Origin: JBJTUH01 sp044346175
Lineage (GTDB): Bacteria; Cyanobacteriota; Vampirovibrionia; Vampirovibrionales; JAJTHC01
DNA length: 64,000 nucleotides
Reading direction: 5' to 3'
Assembly: GCA_044346175.1 (NCBI GenBank)
Contig: JBIIZQ010000003.1
Span: 1 to 64,000, forward strand
Shown: positions 16,770-24,926 of the stretch, piece by piece
Numbering within the stretch: position 1 is the first letter of the stretch
Layout of the letters: every line of letters starts with the position of its first letter
Notes under the pieces: model-generated
Databases searched by the model: none
What the model was told of the DNA's origin: nothing
What the model saw: the letters and a program-made list of their open reading frames with translations, nothing else
Program-made: the position numbers and the translations under genes

Positions 16770-18686
16770 TTATGGTTTTTCTTCCTTATGGTACACCCAG
16801 TGCAGAAGGTGATTAGTATGCTGCAAAAGATATTTTTCTTGGTAAGAAAGTTGGGGAAGCTCAAAGTAAGTTTGTAACTCCTGCTGCCATTCATTAAGCG
16901 TCGCATAACGAAGTTTAGGTTGGGTGCTTAACGTTTGTTGTAGGCGTGTCAAAGTTGCTTTTGTAGCAGGGAACAGCTTTTCTTGTACCGTATTTTCCTT
17001 CAGTGCCTGTGAGAGCATCGCCTGTAAAAGAGCTTTGCTATGAATATGAGGTAAATAATGCACACTTTGACGATGCACCGAGTTTCTGAGTCCAGTAAGT
17101 GTTTGAGGGGCAAGGTGCATAGATGAAAAAGCCGTATAACCATAGAAGCCCTCTAGTCGGTTAAGCTGAATCGCCTGCAACAATTTTCGGGTTGTCATTT
17201 TATGGGCTGGCACACCGGGCATAAGCCAATAGGGCTGAGCAACCTGAGTAGGTGCCATAGCTTTTAGTTGTTTGAGTTGGGCTTGGTATTGGTGTAATGT
17301 GCTAGGATAAACCATAGGACTCAGACCATCCAGATAGCCTCGCTCAAGCCACGCCTCCCAATGCTGATGGATACCGTTCAAACGGATACTTCTTGGTGTA
17401 GGATAAACCGCTGCGGAGAGAAATAAAGCGGGACGTTTTTGCCGCAAACTCGTTGTAAGATTTGCCATCAGTTCATTCAGTGCCTTGAGCTTCCAAGCAC
17501 TCCAAGCACTTTGAGACATACTATGGAGACTCGATGCCTTAGCGGCTGGCGTGTTTGACCACCGTGTATAACTTGCAGACCCCATACCCAAAGGATGATG
17601 AGAAGGCTGAAAAGGATAGCGAATATAATCAAACTGTAAGCCATCCAAGGGGTATCTCGTGACAAGTTCACCCAAGGCACTTTTGAGAAAGGTCTCCGTG
17701 GTAGGGCTGGCAGGGTCGAGCCATATTTCATCTTGCTGAGGAGAAAGACTCACTTGCCCTGTCGCTGTTTTTAAGAATGCTTGCTGCCATAGTACCTTGG
17801 TTTGTGCCTGGCTTACAGTAAGTAACGGCGAAATAGGATGCGGCTTAAAGCCTTTAGGGAGTTTGGTTTTCAAACGTTGATTCCCCACCGCCATCGTCCA
17901 CACCCATGCAATACATTGCATACGGTATTTACGGGCAGACTGAATCGCACTTTCAAGAGGATCCCAATGCTTGAGTTCAGGGTATTTAGGGTAATACGTG
18001 CTATTAAAAAAGGCATATCCGCCATTCACAGCCTCAAAAAACACCATATTAAACCCCGCCTCGGAGAGCTTTGCCATAAGCGCGTCCATACCCTGAGGGG
18101 TCTTTGTCTTTAAAATCGTGCTTCGGTCAATCCATACGCCACGCATTTCCGCAGAAGAGGATAGGCTACTATGCTGGGTTATCTCATCGAGGGTCACTTC
18201 AATAGCACGGGTGTTTTCTTGAGAAAGTCCCTCTTGCTGATGAGACAGGACATAACGCTTGGCTTTTTCAAGTCGCTCTTCCGTGGCAAGAAGCGTCTCT
18301 GGTGTTGGCACTTGAGGAATAAAGCCAAAAGCCTTGGAAGGACGTGTCATCTGGAGGCGTAACAGGCCTTGCGTCCATTGCAACTCTTGGTGCAGTGTTT
18401 GCCAAGCACGTGCGTGGACAGACAAAGGTAAAGAGGCACTTGGGTTTTTAACACTTACAGCAGAAGACATATCAGGAACAGAAGATGCTTTTGCCCATGT
18501 ACACTGAAAGACGCTTGAGAACAAGACAAAACTGAACGACACCACCACCAACATAGGAAGGATGCCAGGATGGCACATGGGCTTATCAAAATACCGCCAC
18601 AAACAAGCAAACGCATAAAGGAGCATGAGGATAAAAAGTCTTTCTAGTGTTAAGCCGATGGAGAATAAGCCCCTTGGGTCGTACAC
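16770..18686 (-). CDS. Exported glycosyl hydrolase-like 10 (GHL10, DigH/YngK-like) protein
   Basis: 638 residues from GTG 18686; ATG codons at residues 21 and 37 are alternatives. The N-terminus holds one or two hydrophobic stretches (MLVVVSFSFVLFSSVFQCTW), a signal peptide or anchor. The GHL10 TIM barrel runs from about 180 to 530: MRGVWIDRST, MAKLSEAGFNMVFFEAVNGG, YRMQCIAWVW, EIWLDPASP, VTRYPLDGLQFDYIRYP, ALFLSAAVYP and LDGLSPMVYPS. The Asp and Glu/Asp positions typical of the family are present. E. coli DigH cleaves denuded peptidoglycan at the septum, and cyanobacterial relatives are common. A peptidoglycan role is a family inference. The C-terminal 100 residues are helical and unassigned. 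Confidence 0.85.
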   Translation of the reverse strand: MYDPRGLFSIGLTLERLFILMLLYAFACLWRYFDKPMCHPGILPMLVVVSFSFVLFSSVFQCTWAKASSVPDMSSAVSVKNPSASLPLSVHARAWQTLHQELQWTQGLLRLQMTRPSKAFGFIPQVPTPETLLATEERLEKAKRYVLSHQQEGLSQENTRAIEVTLDEITQHSSLSSSAEMRGVWIDRSTILKTKTPQGMDALMAKLSEAGFNMVFFEAVNGGYAFFNSTYYPKYPELKHWDPLESAIQSARKYRMQCIAWVWTMAVGNQRLKTKLPKGFKPHPISPLLTVSQAQTKVLWQQAFLKTATGQVSLSPQQDEIWLDPASPTTETFLKSALGELVTRYPLDGLQFDYIRYPFQPSHHPLGMGSASYTRWSNTPAAKASSLHSMSQSAWSAWKLKALNELMANLTTSLRQKRPALFLSAAVYPTPRSIRLNGIHQHWEAWLERGYLDGLSPMVYPSTLHQYQAQLKQLKAMAPTQVAQPYWLMPGVPAHKMTTRKLLQAIQLNRLEGFYGYTAFSSMHLAPQTLTGLRNSVHRQSVHYLPHIHSKALLQAMLSQALKENTVQEKLFPATKATLTRLQQTLSTQPKLRYATLNEWQQELQTYFELPQLSYQEKYLLQHTNHLLHWVYHKEEKP

Positions 18687-18899
18687 ACATTACGAAAAGG
18701 TTCGACCCCCTAAAGAAAAGGGAGAGGGTAAACGTAAGTATCTTCAAACATTTATAGGAAAAGGATGAACGAGACTCGCTTGACTTAGAGGCATGTTCTT
18801 TCTAAGATAGTCAAACGTTTCAATGGCTTATATGACATAGTGCCTAAAGTGACGGTGACCCTTGTTTCAGGTTTTCATGCCTGTAAGCAAAGCAAGTCT

Positions 18900-19160
18900 A
18901 GGTTTTCCTTTTAAAGTGTTAGTCTTCTTGGCTCAAAGTTTTGCACGTTGTGCTTTGCACAGTTGGGTTATCCCGTGTCACACGCTTTGCCCTTAAAAAC
19001 CAAGATAACTTTATTTTAATGTTTGGATTTAATCCTTGGATGCTTCTTACAGAGTGTGTGAGTCTTGATTTTATTCAAGGGATACCAATCCCCTCTCCTT
19101 TGAGCATCCTATTTGTGCCTAGCAGGCAACCTCAATGATTTTTTGAGGTCGTTTTTTATT
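18900..19160 (+). ncRNA. Structured leader upstream of rpsM, ending in an intrinsic terminator
   Basis: The gap 18697-19245 has no convincing gene. Its 3' part contains successive small hairpins on the plus strand: CTTGA/TCAAG (about 19063-19078), GGGAT-ACCA-ATCCC (about 19079-19092), TGCCT-AGC-AGGCA (about 19117-19129) and ACCTCAA/TTGAGGT followed by CGTTTTTT. Farther up lie GCAC-GTT-GTGC and GGATT/AATCC. This looks like an attenuator or an independent small RNA. E. coli controls the equivalent operon with an S4-binding leader at this position. Boundaries are approximate. Confidence 0.45.
19129..19157 (+). terminator. Intrinsic terminator about 90 bp before rpsM
   Basis: Stem ACCTCAA (19129-19135) and TTGAGGT (19143-19149), seven-base loop, then C-G and six T. 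Its position directly in front of the ribosomal operon makes it an attenuator candidate. Confidence 0.7.
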
Positions 19161-19245
19161 TTAAGTTTCCTTAGATTAAAAAGCCGTCGCCATTAAACCT
19201 CTCCTGTTTCATCATTTTTAATGATAATAGAAAGCATGAACGTCC

Positions 19246-19617
19246 ATGGCCCGTATCGTCGGGATTGACCTGCCCAAACGTAAAAAAGTGCGTTTTGCAC
19301 TCCCTTACATTTATGGGATTGGCCCCACACTCTCTGTTAAAATCCTCGCAGCTACTGGTGTTGACCCAGACAAGCGTGTTTCTGAGTTGACAGATCAAGA
19401 GGTTGCAGCTCTTCGTGACCAGATTGAAAACAACTATGTCGTAGAAGGTGACTTGCGTCGTCAGGTTGCCCTTAACGTCAAGCGTTTGATGGAGATTAAC
19501 TGCTACCGTGGCATTCGTCATAAGCGTGGCTTGCCTTGCCGTGGTCAGCGTACTCGTACGAACGCCCGTACCCGTCGTGGCAAAAAGGGTGCTCCTATGA
19601 AAAACAAAAAGAAGTAA
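19246..19617 (+). CDS. rpsM: 30S ribosomal protein S13
   Basis: 123 residues: ARIVGIDLP at the N-terminus, helix-two-turn-helix YIYGIGPT, the conserved CYRGIRHKRGLPCRGQRT block and the basic tail ending KNKKK. First gene of the rpsM-rpsK-rpsD-rpoA-rplQ (alpha) operon. No clear Shine-Dalgarno sequence precedes ATG 19246, and infA and rpmJ, often located upstream, are not there. The 192-bp spacer to rpsK is unusually long. Confidence 0.98.
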   Translation: MARIVGIDLPKRKKVRFALPYIYGIGPTLSVKILAATGVDPDKRVSELTDQEVAALRDQIENNYVVEGDLRRQVALNVKRLMEINCYRGIRHKRGLPCRGQRTRTNARTRRGKKGAPMKNKKK

Positions 19618-19670
19618 TCTTCTTTTTGATGCGGGTGTGATGTTGCCTTGTCATAGCGTTACACGACCAC

Positions 19671-19705
19671 ATTGATGTATTTGTAAACAATTGATGTATT
19701 TGTAA
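19671..19705 (+). repeat. 16-bp tandem direct repeat in the rpsM-rpsK spacer
   Basis: ATTGATGTATTTGTAA occurs at 19671-19686 and again at 19690-19705, period 19 bp. It lies in the middle of the long spacer, and no function is visible. It may be a duplicated regulator site or simple slippage. Confidence 0.7.
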
Positions 19706-19809
19706 GTATACGTAAAGCAAGCACAGCACCAGCAACTGGCTCATTCTCTTTTATGAAGCACGTTGTGAGTCACTAACGCTTTTATAAAGTATATAAGGAA
19801 ATTTTCTCC

Positions 19810-20202
19810 GTGATGGCTGTTTCTAAATCTAAAGGTAAAAGACGCGAGAAAAAGAACGTCCAATATGGTGTCGTTCATATTCAATCGTCTTTTAACAACA
19901 CCATTGTGACCTCCACTGACCGTGAAGGGAACGTCATTGCATGGGCTACCTCTGGCTCTTGTGGCTTTAAAGGTGTGCGTAAAGGAACCCCTTTCGCTGC
20001 TCAGCAAGCTTCTGAAATTGTTGCCAAACGTTCTATGGAACATGGCATGAAATCTGTTGAAGTGATGGTTTCCGGTCCTGGACCTGGTCGTGAAACCGCT
20101 ATCCGCTCATTGCAAGTGGCTGGCTTGGAAATTACTTTAATTAAGGATGTCACCCCTATTCCTCATAATGGGTGTCGTCCTCCCAAACGTCGTAGAGTGT
20201 AA
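19810..20202 (+). CDS. rpsK: 30S ribosomal protein S11
   Basis: 130 residues from GTG 19810 (AAGGA 10 bases upstream) or 129 from the adjacent ATG 19813. Typical S11: VHIQSSFNNTIVT, WATSGSCGFKGVRKGTPFAAQ, VSGPGPGRETAIRSL and the C-terminal VTPIPHNGCRPPKRRRV. It forms the platform of the 30S subunit next to S21, whose gene is at 45536. Confidence 0.98.
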   Translation: MMAVSKSKGKRREKKNVQYGVVHIQSSFNNTIVTSTDREGNVIAWATSGSCGFKGVRKGTPFAAQQASEIVAKRSMEHGMKSVEVMVSGPGPGRETAIRSLQVAGLEITLIKDVTPIPHNGCRPPKRRRV

Positions 20203-20359
20203 GCGGCTGCACTTATCGTCGTTGACGTGCGTTATCTTTTGTATGAAGGCATGATTAACCCAGTCCTCTTAAGTACAAAAATACACAGCACGCCTGTGTT
20301 TGTCTCGTTACAACAACTCTCGTGTTTGCTACTGTTTAGACTTTAAAAGGAGTACGTCC

Positions 20360-20983
20360 TTGGCTCGTTATCGTGGTTCGGTGTGTCGGTTATGCCGCGC
20401 CGAAGGAAAAAAACTCTACCTCAAAGGGGATCGTTGCGATTCTCCTAAGTGTGCAATTGAAAAGCGTAATTTTGCCCCTGGGCAACATGGTCGCAACCGT
20501 AAAAAGCCTTCTGAGTATGCCATTCAGTTGCGCGAGAAGCAAAAAGTGCGTCGTGCCTACGGCTTGCTTGAAAAAAGCTTCTACCGCTACTATGAGCAAG
20601 CATCTCGTCAAAAAGGGAATACGGGAACACTCTTGCTTCAAAGCCTTGAGCTTCGTTTAGATAACTTCGTGTACCGTTCTGGTTTGATTGCCTCAAGAGC
20701 TCAAGCTCGCCAAGCCATTCTTCACGGTCACTTTTTACTCAACGGGCATAAGGTCAACATCCCCTCTCACCCTGTAAAGTTGGGCGATGTGGTCACCGTG
20801 CGTGAGCGCAGTACAAGCATTGTGAAAGCAATGTATGAATCTCGTCAGTCTAAGCCTATGCTTCCTGTCTGGATTGGTGCTGACTATGATGCGTTAAAAC
20901 TCTCCGTATTGGCTGAGCCACAGCGTGAAGATTTTGATGCAACCATTCAAGAACAGCTCATCATTGAATACTACTCTCGCTAG
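20360..20983 (+). CDS. rpsD: 30S ribosomal protein S4, TTG start
   Basis: 207 residues. The start is TTG 20360, seven bases after AAAAGGAG; this yields the expected LARYRGSVCRLCR beginning, whereas the longer open frame from 20300 has no family match. Zinc-type S4 with Cys 9, 12, 26 and 31. The S4 RNA-binding domain is at about 93-155 (LELRLDNFVYRSGL, ARQAILHGHFLLNG). S4 is the autogenous regulator of this operon in E. coli, which makes the upstream leader interesting. Confidence 0.96.
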   Translation: MARYRGSVCRLCRAEGKKLYLKGDRCDSPKCAIEKRNFAPGQHGRNRKKPSEYAIQLREKQKVRRAYGLLEKSFYRYYEQASRQKGNTGTLLLQSLELRLDNFVYRSGLIASRAQARQAILHGHFLLNGHKVNIPSHPVKLGDVVTVRERSTSIVKAMYESRQSKPMLPVWIGADYDALKLSVLAEPQREDFDATIQEQLIIEYYSR

Positions 20984-21028
20984 TGCTCTCTTTGTCCAAG
21001 CTACAGAACTTTGGAGGTTTTCTCTCTT

Positions 21029-21997
21029 ATGGATCATCCATTGACCATTAAATGTGTCAATACCACAACCGCTTCTGATGGTTCTATCTATGGCAAATTT
21101 GTCATTGAGCCTCTGAATCGTGGCTATGGTACCACGCTTGGTAATTCACTGCGTCGGGTATTACTCTCAAGTTTAGAGGGTACTGCCATTACTTCAGTGA
21201 AAATCGAAGGTGCATCTCATGAATATACGCCTATCTCTGGTGTGAAAGAAGATTGTTTAGACATTCTTCTTAATCTAAAGGGTGTGGTACTTAAGTCTTT
21301 GGATCGTGATACGCACGTGCTTACGCTCCAAGCAAACAAAGTAGGACCTGTCTTAGCGGGTGACATTGAGTGTCCACCTGAAGTGAAAGTGATGAATCCT
21401 AATTATGTGATTTGTCATTTAAACGAAGCTGCGTCTGTTTCTATGGAAATGACTTGCGAAACAGGTAAGGGCTATGTGCCTGCGGATGCCCAAAATGTAG
21501 GTAAAGTGGCTAATGTTTTAACCTTAGATGCTTCTTACATGCCTATTCGTCGTGTGGCCTATTTAGTTGAAGACACTCGTGTGGGACAAAAAACGGACTA
21601 TGACCGTTTGGTACTTGAAATTTGGTCTGATGGTAGCATTGATGTGACCTCAGCCTTGTCTCAATCCGCCAGTATGCTCATTGACCACCTTGTCCCGATT
21701 GCCTCACTTGATGGTATTCCTAAGCAACTTGCCCCTCAAGCACAAGAAGTTGAAACGGAAGAAAAACAAGTGCCTTCTATCACTGTAGAAGACCTTGAGC
21801 TTTCCGTGAGAGCTTTCAATTGCTTGAAGCGTGCCAATATTCATGACATGGAAGAATTGCTTCTGAAGTCCGAAGCCGATTTACTTTCCATTAAGAACTT
21901 TGGCAAAAAGTCGTCCGATGAGGTCATTGAGCGTTTAGCCGCTTTTGGACTATACCTCAAGCCGAACCCTGAAGGGGTTGTGTTACCTACAGAATAG
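21029..21997 (+). CDS. rpoA: DNA-directed RNA polymerase subunit alpha
   Basis: 322 residues from ATG 21029, ten bases after TTGGAGG. The N-terminal assembly domain (EPLNRGYGTTLGNSLRRVLL, residues about 30-50) is followed by an acid linker at about 238-255 (EVETEEKQ) and the C-terminal domain (SVRAFNCLKRANIHDMEELL, IKNFGKKSSDEV) that contacts UP elements and activators. All expected features are intact. Confidence 0.98.
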   Translation: MDHPLTIKCVNTTTASDGSIYGKFVIEPLNRGYGTTLGNSLRRVLLSSLEGTAITSVKIEGASHEYTPISGVKEDCLDILLNLKGVVLKSLDRDTHVLTLQANKVGPVLAGDIECPPEVKVMNPNYVICHLNEAASVSMEMTCETGKGYVPADAQNVGKVANVLTLDASYMPIRRVAYLVEDTRVGQKTDYDRLVLEIWSDGSIDVTSALSQSASMLIDHLVPIASLDGIPKQLAPQAQEVETEEKQVPSITVEDLELSVRAFNCLKRANIHDMEELLLKSEADLLSIKNFGKKSSDEVIERLAAFGLYLKPNPEGVVLPTE

Positions 21998-22069
21998 GTA
22001 CTGACGACGTTGCGTCTTCTCCTTGTTTCCTTTCATCTTTTTTTCATGTAATAGGATGTTACTTTAATT

Positions 22070-22522
22070 ATGCGTCATCGTGTTAAAAAGCATAAACTTG
22101 CCTTAGCCGCTGATCAACGCAAAGCCCTCTTGAGAACTTTGCTCACCAGCTTGCTACAACATGGCGAGATTGTCACGTCTCTTGGACGTGCCAAAGCGTT
22201 GGCTCCTTTGGCTAACAAGATTATTCACTTGGCTAAAAAGGGCGATACGGTTCACAATATTCGTCAGGTCGCACGTCTCGTATACCCTGTGTATACAGGC
22301 GAAGTCATTGAAGACACCAAAAGCGATAAACTCATTGAGGAAACCGTGTTACGTCGTCTCTTTAGAACCATTGCCCCTAGCTTTGAAAAAGCACAGGGTG
22401 GGTACGTTCGTATTTTGCATCTGCCTCCTCGTCGTGGGGATGCAGCCCCCATGGCGCTTGTACAGATTGTAGGTACTGAGCCTCAGGCAGAGCCTACTGA
22501 AGAGCTTACCGTGGAAGGCTAA
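22070..22522 (+). CDS. rplQ: 50S ribosomal protein L17
   Basis: 150 residues, longer than the usual 116-130. The core (MRHRVKKHKLALAADQRKAL, LGRAKALAPLANKIIHLAKKG, GGYVRILHLPPRRGDAAPMA) is standard. The extra C-terminal 17 residues are acidic (EPQAEPTEELTVEG). The ribosome-binding site is weak (AGGA 13 bases upstream). Confidence 0.96.
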   Translation: MRHRVKKHKLALAADQRKALLRTLLTSLLQHGEIVTSLGRAKALAPLANKIIHLAKKGDTVHNIRQVARLVYPVYTGEVIEDTKSDKLIEETVLRRLFRTIAPSFEKAQGGYVRILHLPPRRGDAAPMALVQIVGTEPQAEPTEELTVEG

Positions 22523-22615
22523 GGCGTTGATGCCTCTAGCTTTGCCGTAATGTTCTCTACGAAGCGTATGTCTTTTTCACATTAGGTTCCTATTTTCTGT
22601 TTAGTTAGGTTTTTT

Positions 22616-23059
22616 ATGCAAAAAACATTCTCTGAAAAACCACAAAACGTTGAAAAAACTTGGTGGCTTGTCGATGCCAAAGGTCAAACCTTGGGTCGTC
22701 TTGCTACTGTGGTTGCCAACTTGTTACGTGGTAAACACAAGCCCTCTTACACCCCACACATTGACTCTGGTGACTTTGTCATTGTGGTCAATGCGGAGCA
22801 TATCCAAGTGACGGGTAAAAAGTTCAAAACGAAACTTTACCGCCATCACACGGGTAATCCTCGTGGTTTCCGTCAATTTACTTTTGAGCAAATGATGGAC
22901 CGCCACCCTGAACGTATTCTTGAAAAAGCTATTTTTGGGATGTTGCCTCACAACCGTTTAGGTCGTCGTCAATATACCAAGCTGAAAGTTTACACGGGTG
23001 CTGAACACCAACATGGTGCCCAACAGCCTAAAATTTATGAATTTAAGGAGGCTAACTAA
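22616..23059 (+). CDS. rplM: 50S ribosomal protein L13
   Basis: 147 residues with the L13 landmarks WWLVDAKGQTLGRLAT, GKHKPSYTPHIDSGDFVIVVNA, LYRHHTGNPRGFR and GMLPHNRLGRRQYTKLKVY. The stop codon TAA shares its last A with the ATG of rpsI, so the two are translationally coupled. L13 and S9 are a conserved pair in most bacteria. Confidence 0.98.
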   Translation: MQKTFSEKPQNVEKTWWLVDAKGQTLGRLATVVANLLRGKHKPSYTPHIDSGDFVIVVNAEHIQVTGKKFKTKLYRHHTGNPRGFRQFTFEQMMDRHPERILEKAIFGMLPHNRLGRRQYTKLKVYTGAEHQHGAQQPKIYEFKEAN

Positions 23060-23475
23060 TGCCTAAAAAAGGAACGACTTACCCTCAAGTGGGTACCCGT
23101 GGTACAGGTCGCCGTAAAGAAGCTGTGGCTCGTGTCCGTCTTCTTCCTGGGAATGGTACCTTGCTCATTAACGGTCGTACCGTTGAAGATTACTTTGGGA
23201 ACCGTCCTAGCCTGTTAGTCCCTCTTCATCAAGCCTTGGTGGCTGCCAATGTGCAGGACCGCTACAATGTGCTTGCCAAAGTTGAAGGCGGTGGTTTAAC
23301 AGGTCAAGCTCAAGCAATTCGCTTGGGTGTTGCCCGTGCTTTAGGTGAAATTAGCCCTGAGTACGATAAAGTCATGCGCCTTGAGGGCTTTATGACCCGT
23401 GATGCTCGTGTGAAAGAGCGTAAGAAATACGGTCGTAAGAAAGCTCGTAAGCGCTTCCAGTTCTCCAAACGATAA
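23059..23475 (+). CDS. rpsI: 30S ribosomal protein S9
   Basis: 138 residues. GTGRRKEAVARVRLLPG, INGRTVEDYF, GGGLTGQAQAIRLGVARAL and the basic C-terminal tail KKYGRKKARKRFQFSKR that reaches the P site. Start ATG 23059 overlaps the rplM stop by one base and has a strong AAGGAGG six bases upstream. Confidence 0.98.
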   Translation: MPKKGTTYPQVGTRGTGRRKEAVARVRLLPGNGTLLINGRTVEDYFGNRPSLLVPLHQALVAANVQDRYNVLAKVEGGGLTGQAQAIRLGVARALGEISPEYDKVMRLEGFMTRDARVKERKKYGRKKARKRFQFSKR

Positions 23476-23504
23476 GATACATTTTATTATCGTTTTGCGA
23501 CATA

Positions 23505-23542
23505 AAATTTGCCCCCATACGATACCGTATAGGGGCAAATTT
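23505..23542. terminator. Bidirectional terminator between rpsI and metX
   Basis: Stem AAATTTGCCCC (23505-23515) and GGGGCAAATTT (23532-23542); the loop contains a second small dyad ATAC/GTAT. T-rich tracts on both sides serve both convergent genes. Confidence 0.85.
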
Positions 23543-23559
23543 GTTTTAAGCTTTTTATT

Positions 23560-24768
23560 CTAAGCGTCTATCAAACAGTCTCTTAAAAACTGGTGTAAAC
23601 CGTCTCGCTCTAAAAGAAAAGCATCATGACCAATACTACTGTGGAGGGTCTGATGCCGAACCTGTAAATGCGTGTTTTCAGGCAGACTGTGAAGCACTTT
23701 TGCACATAAATGATGACTTTCCTCAGGAGGAAACAGCCAATCACTGTCATAACTGAGGACATGGAGTGCTTTAAGAGAGGCTAAACGGTGAATGTCGCAC
23801 AGGGCATCTTCCACATCGAAATAATCAATGGCACGGGTGAGATACAAATAACTGTTAGCATCAAAACGTTGGGTAAACTTACGTCCTTGATGCACCAAAT
23901 AACTTTCCAGTGCAAATTCAATGCCAAAATGGTACTGTGGTTTGGCTTGCAGTGGATTCTGAAAACGTCGTCCTGTTTTGCGTTCCAAAGAGAGGGGACA
24001 TAAAAAGCTTAAATGTCCGAGTTGTCTGGCAATAGAGAGACCACTTTCTGGGCCGCCTCCCTCGGGATAGTACCCACCCTCCCAAGCGGGGTCTAGCTGA
24101 ACGGCCTGCCTCCCCACAGCATTGAGACCAAGCGCCATAGGACTTAGTCTTGCACCTGATGCAATCACAATGAGTTGTTTAATATCAAAGACATGCTCTG
24201 GTTCAAGGGGGTCAGACGTTGCCCATTGTAACGTTTGACATCCGCCCAAAGAAGCTCCCATCACACATGCCAATTGCGTCATCCCTAGGGCATACAGCAA
24301 ACGTTTTTGAGCCCTTACCATATCACTTACCGTGATAATAGGAAAATCCATTTGATACATGCGACCCGTATGGGGGTTAATGCTCGTTGGGCCCGTACTC
24401 CCGTAACAACTTCCCAGCACATTACTGCATATCACAAACCATCGGTTCGTATCAATGACACAACCAGGCCCTATGGTACCATCCTCCCATTGCCCCCACC
24501 AACCTTCTATACCATCAGGAGCATCTTGGCACACATGGGCATCCCCTGTCAGCGCATGGCAAATCAGTAGCACGTTGTCTTTACTCGGAGAGAGTTTCCC
24601 CCAAGTTTCGTACTGAATAATAACCTCCTCCAAAAATTCACCACTGTCGAGAGGAAGCGGATGATCAGGCGTGGCGACACGACGTGTCCCTTTTTCATGC
24701 GGACATAGAGGTATCATAGGCGTATTAAGAGCGTAGGACTCATGAGCGTTGACTATAAGAGGAACCAT
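23560..24768 (-). CDS. metX: Homoserine O-acyltransferase (MetX family)
   Basis: 402 residues from ATG 24768; a GTG at 24843 and an ATG 17 codons further in are alternatives. Alpha/beta hydrolase fold: LLICHALTGDAH, oxyanion and nucleophile motif VMGASLGGCQTLQW (Ser nucleophile), VFDIKQLIVIASGAR, LSYDSDWLFPPEES (Asp) and SSIGHDAFLLE (His). The GPTSINP motif replaces the GPSSINP seen in many acetyltransferases; whether acetyl- or succinyl-CoA is used cannot be settled by eye. It activates homoserine for the following step by MetY, whose gene lies just upstream on the same strand (159 bp apart). Confidence 0.93.
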   Translation of the reverse strand: MVPLIVNAHESYALNTPMIPLCPHEKGTRRVATPDHPLPLDSGEFLEEVIIQYETWGKLSPSKDNVLLICHALTGDAHVCQDAPDGIEGWWGQWEDGTIGPGCVIDTNRWFVICSNVLGSCYGSTGPTSINPHTGRMYQMDFPIITVSDMVRAQKRLLYALGMTQLACVMGASLGGCQTLQWATSDPLEPEHVFDIKQLIVIASGARLSPMALGLNAVGRQAVQLDPAWEGGYYPEGGGPESGLSIARQLGHLSFLCPLSLERKTGRRFQNPLQAKPQYHFGIEFALESYLVHQGRKFTQRFDANSYLYLTRAIDYFDVEDALCDIHRLASLKALHVLSYDSDWLFPPEESHHLCAKVLHSLPENTHLQVRHQTLHSSIGHDAFLLERDGLHQFLRDCLIDA

Positions 24769-24926
24769 GGGCAGGAGCCTATCCGATACGAGGACAAACG
24801 AACGAAAACCTACCGCTTTACCTAAGGTACAAGTACGACACACACAGAGGGTACTGCAAAGTCAGAGAAAAGAAGCCTCAAAAGAGACCACAGTAAAGCG
24901 GCATCCTAAGAAAAGAAGGGGGCGGG

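Noticed and set aside
18697..19245. infA or rpmJ gene upstream of rpsM
   Set aside because: No frame encodes the short Cys/Lys-rich L36 or an IF1 OB fold.
20300..20359. Upstream extension of rpsD
   Set aside because: TTG 20360 has a strong AAAAGGAG and gives the canonical S4 N-terminus; the 20 extra residues do not belong to S4.
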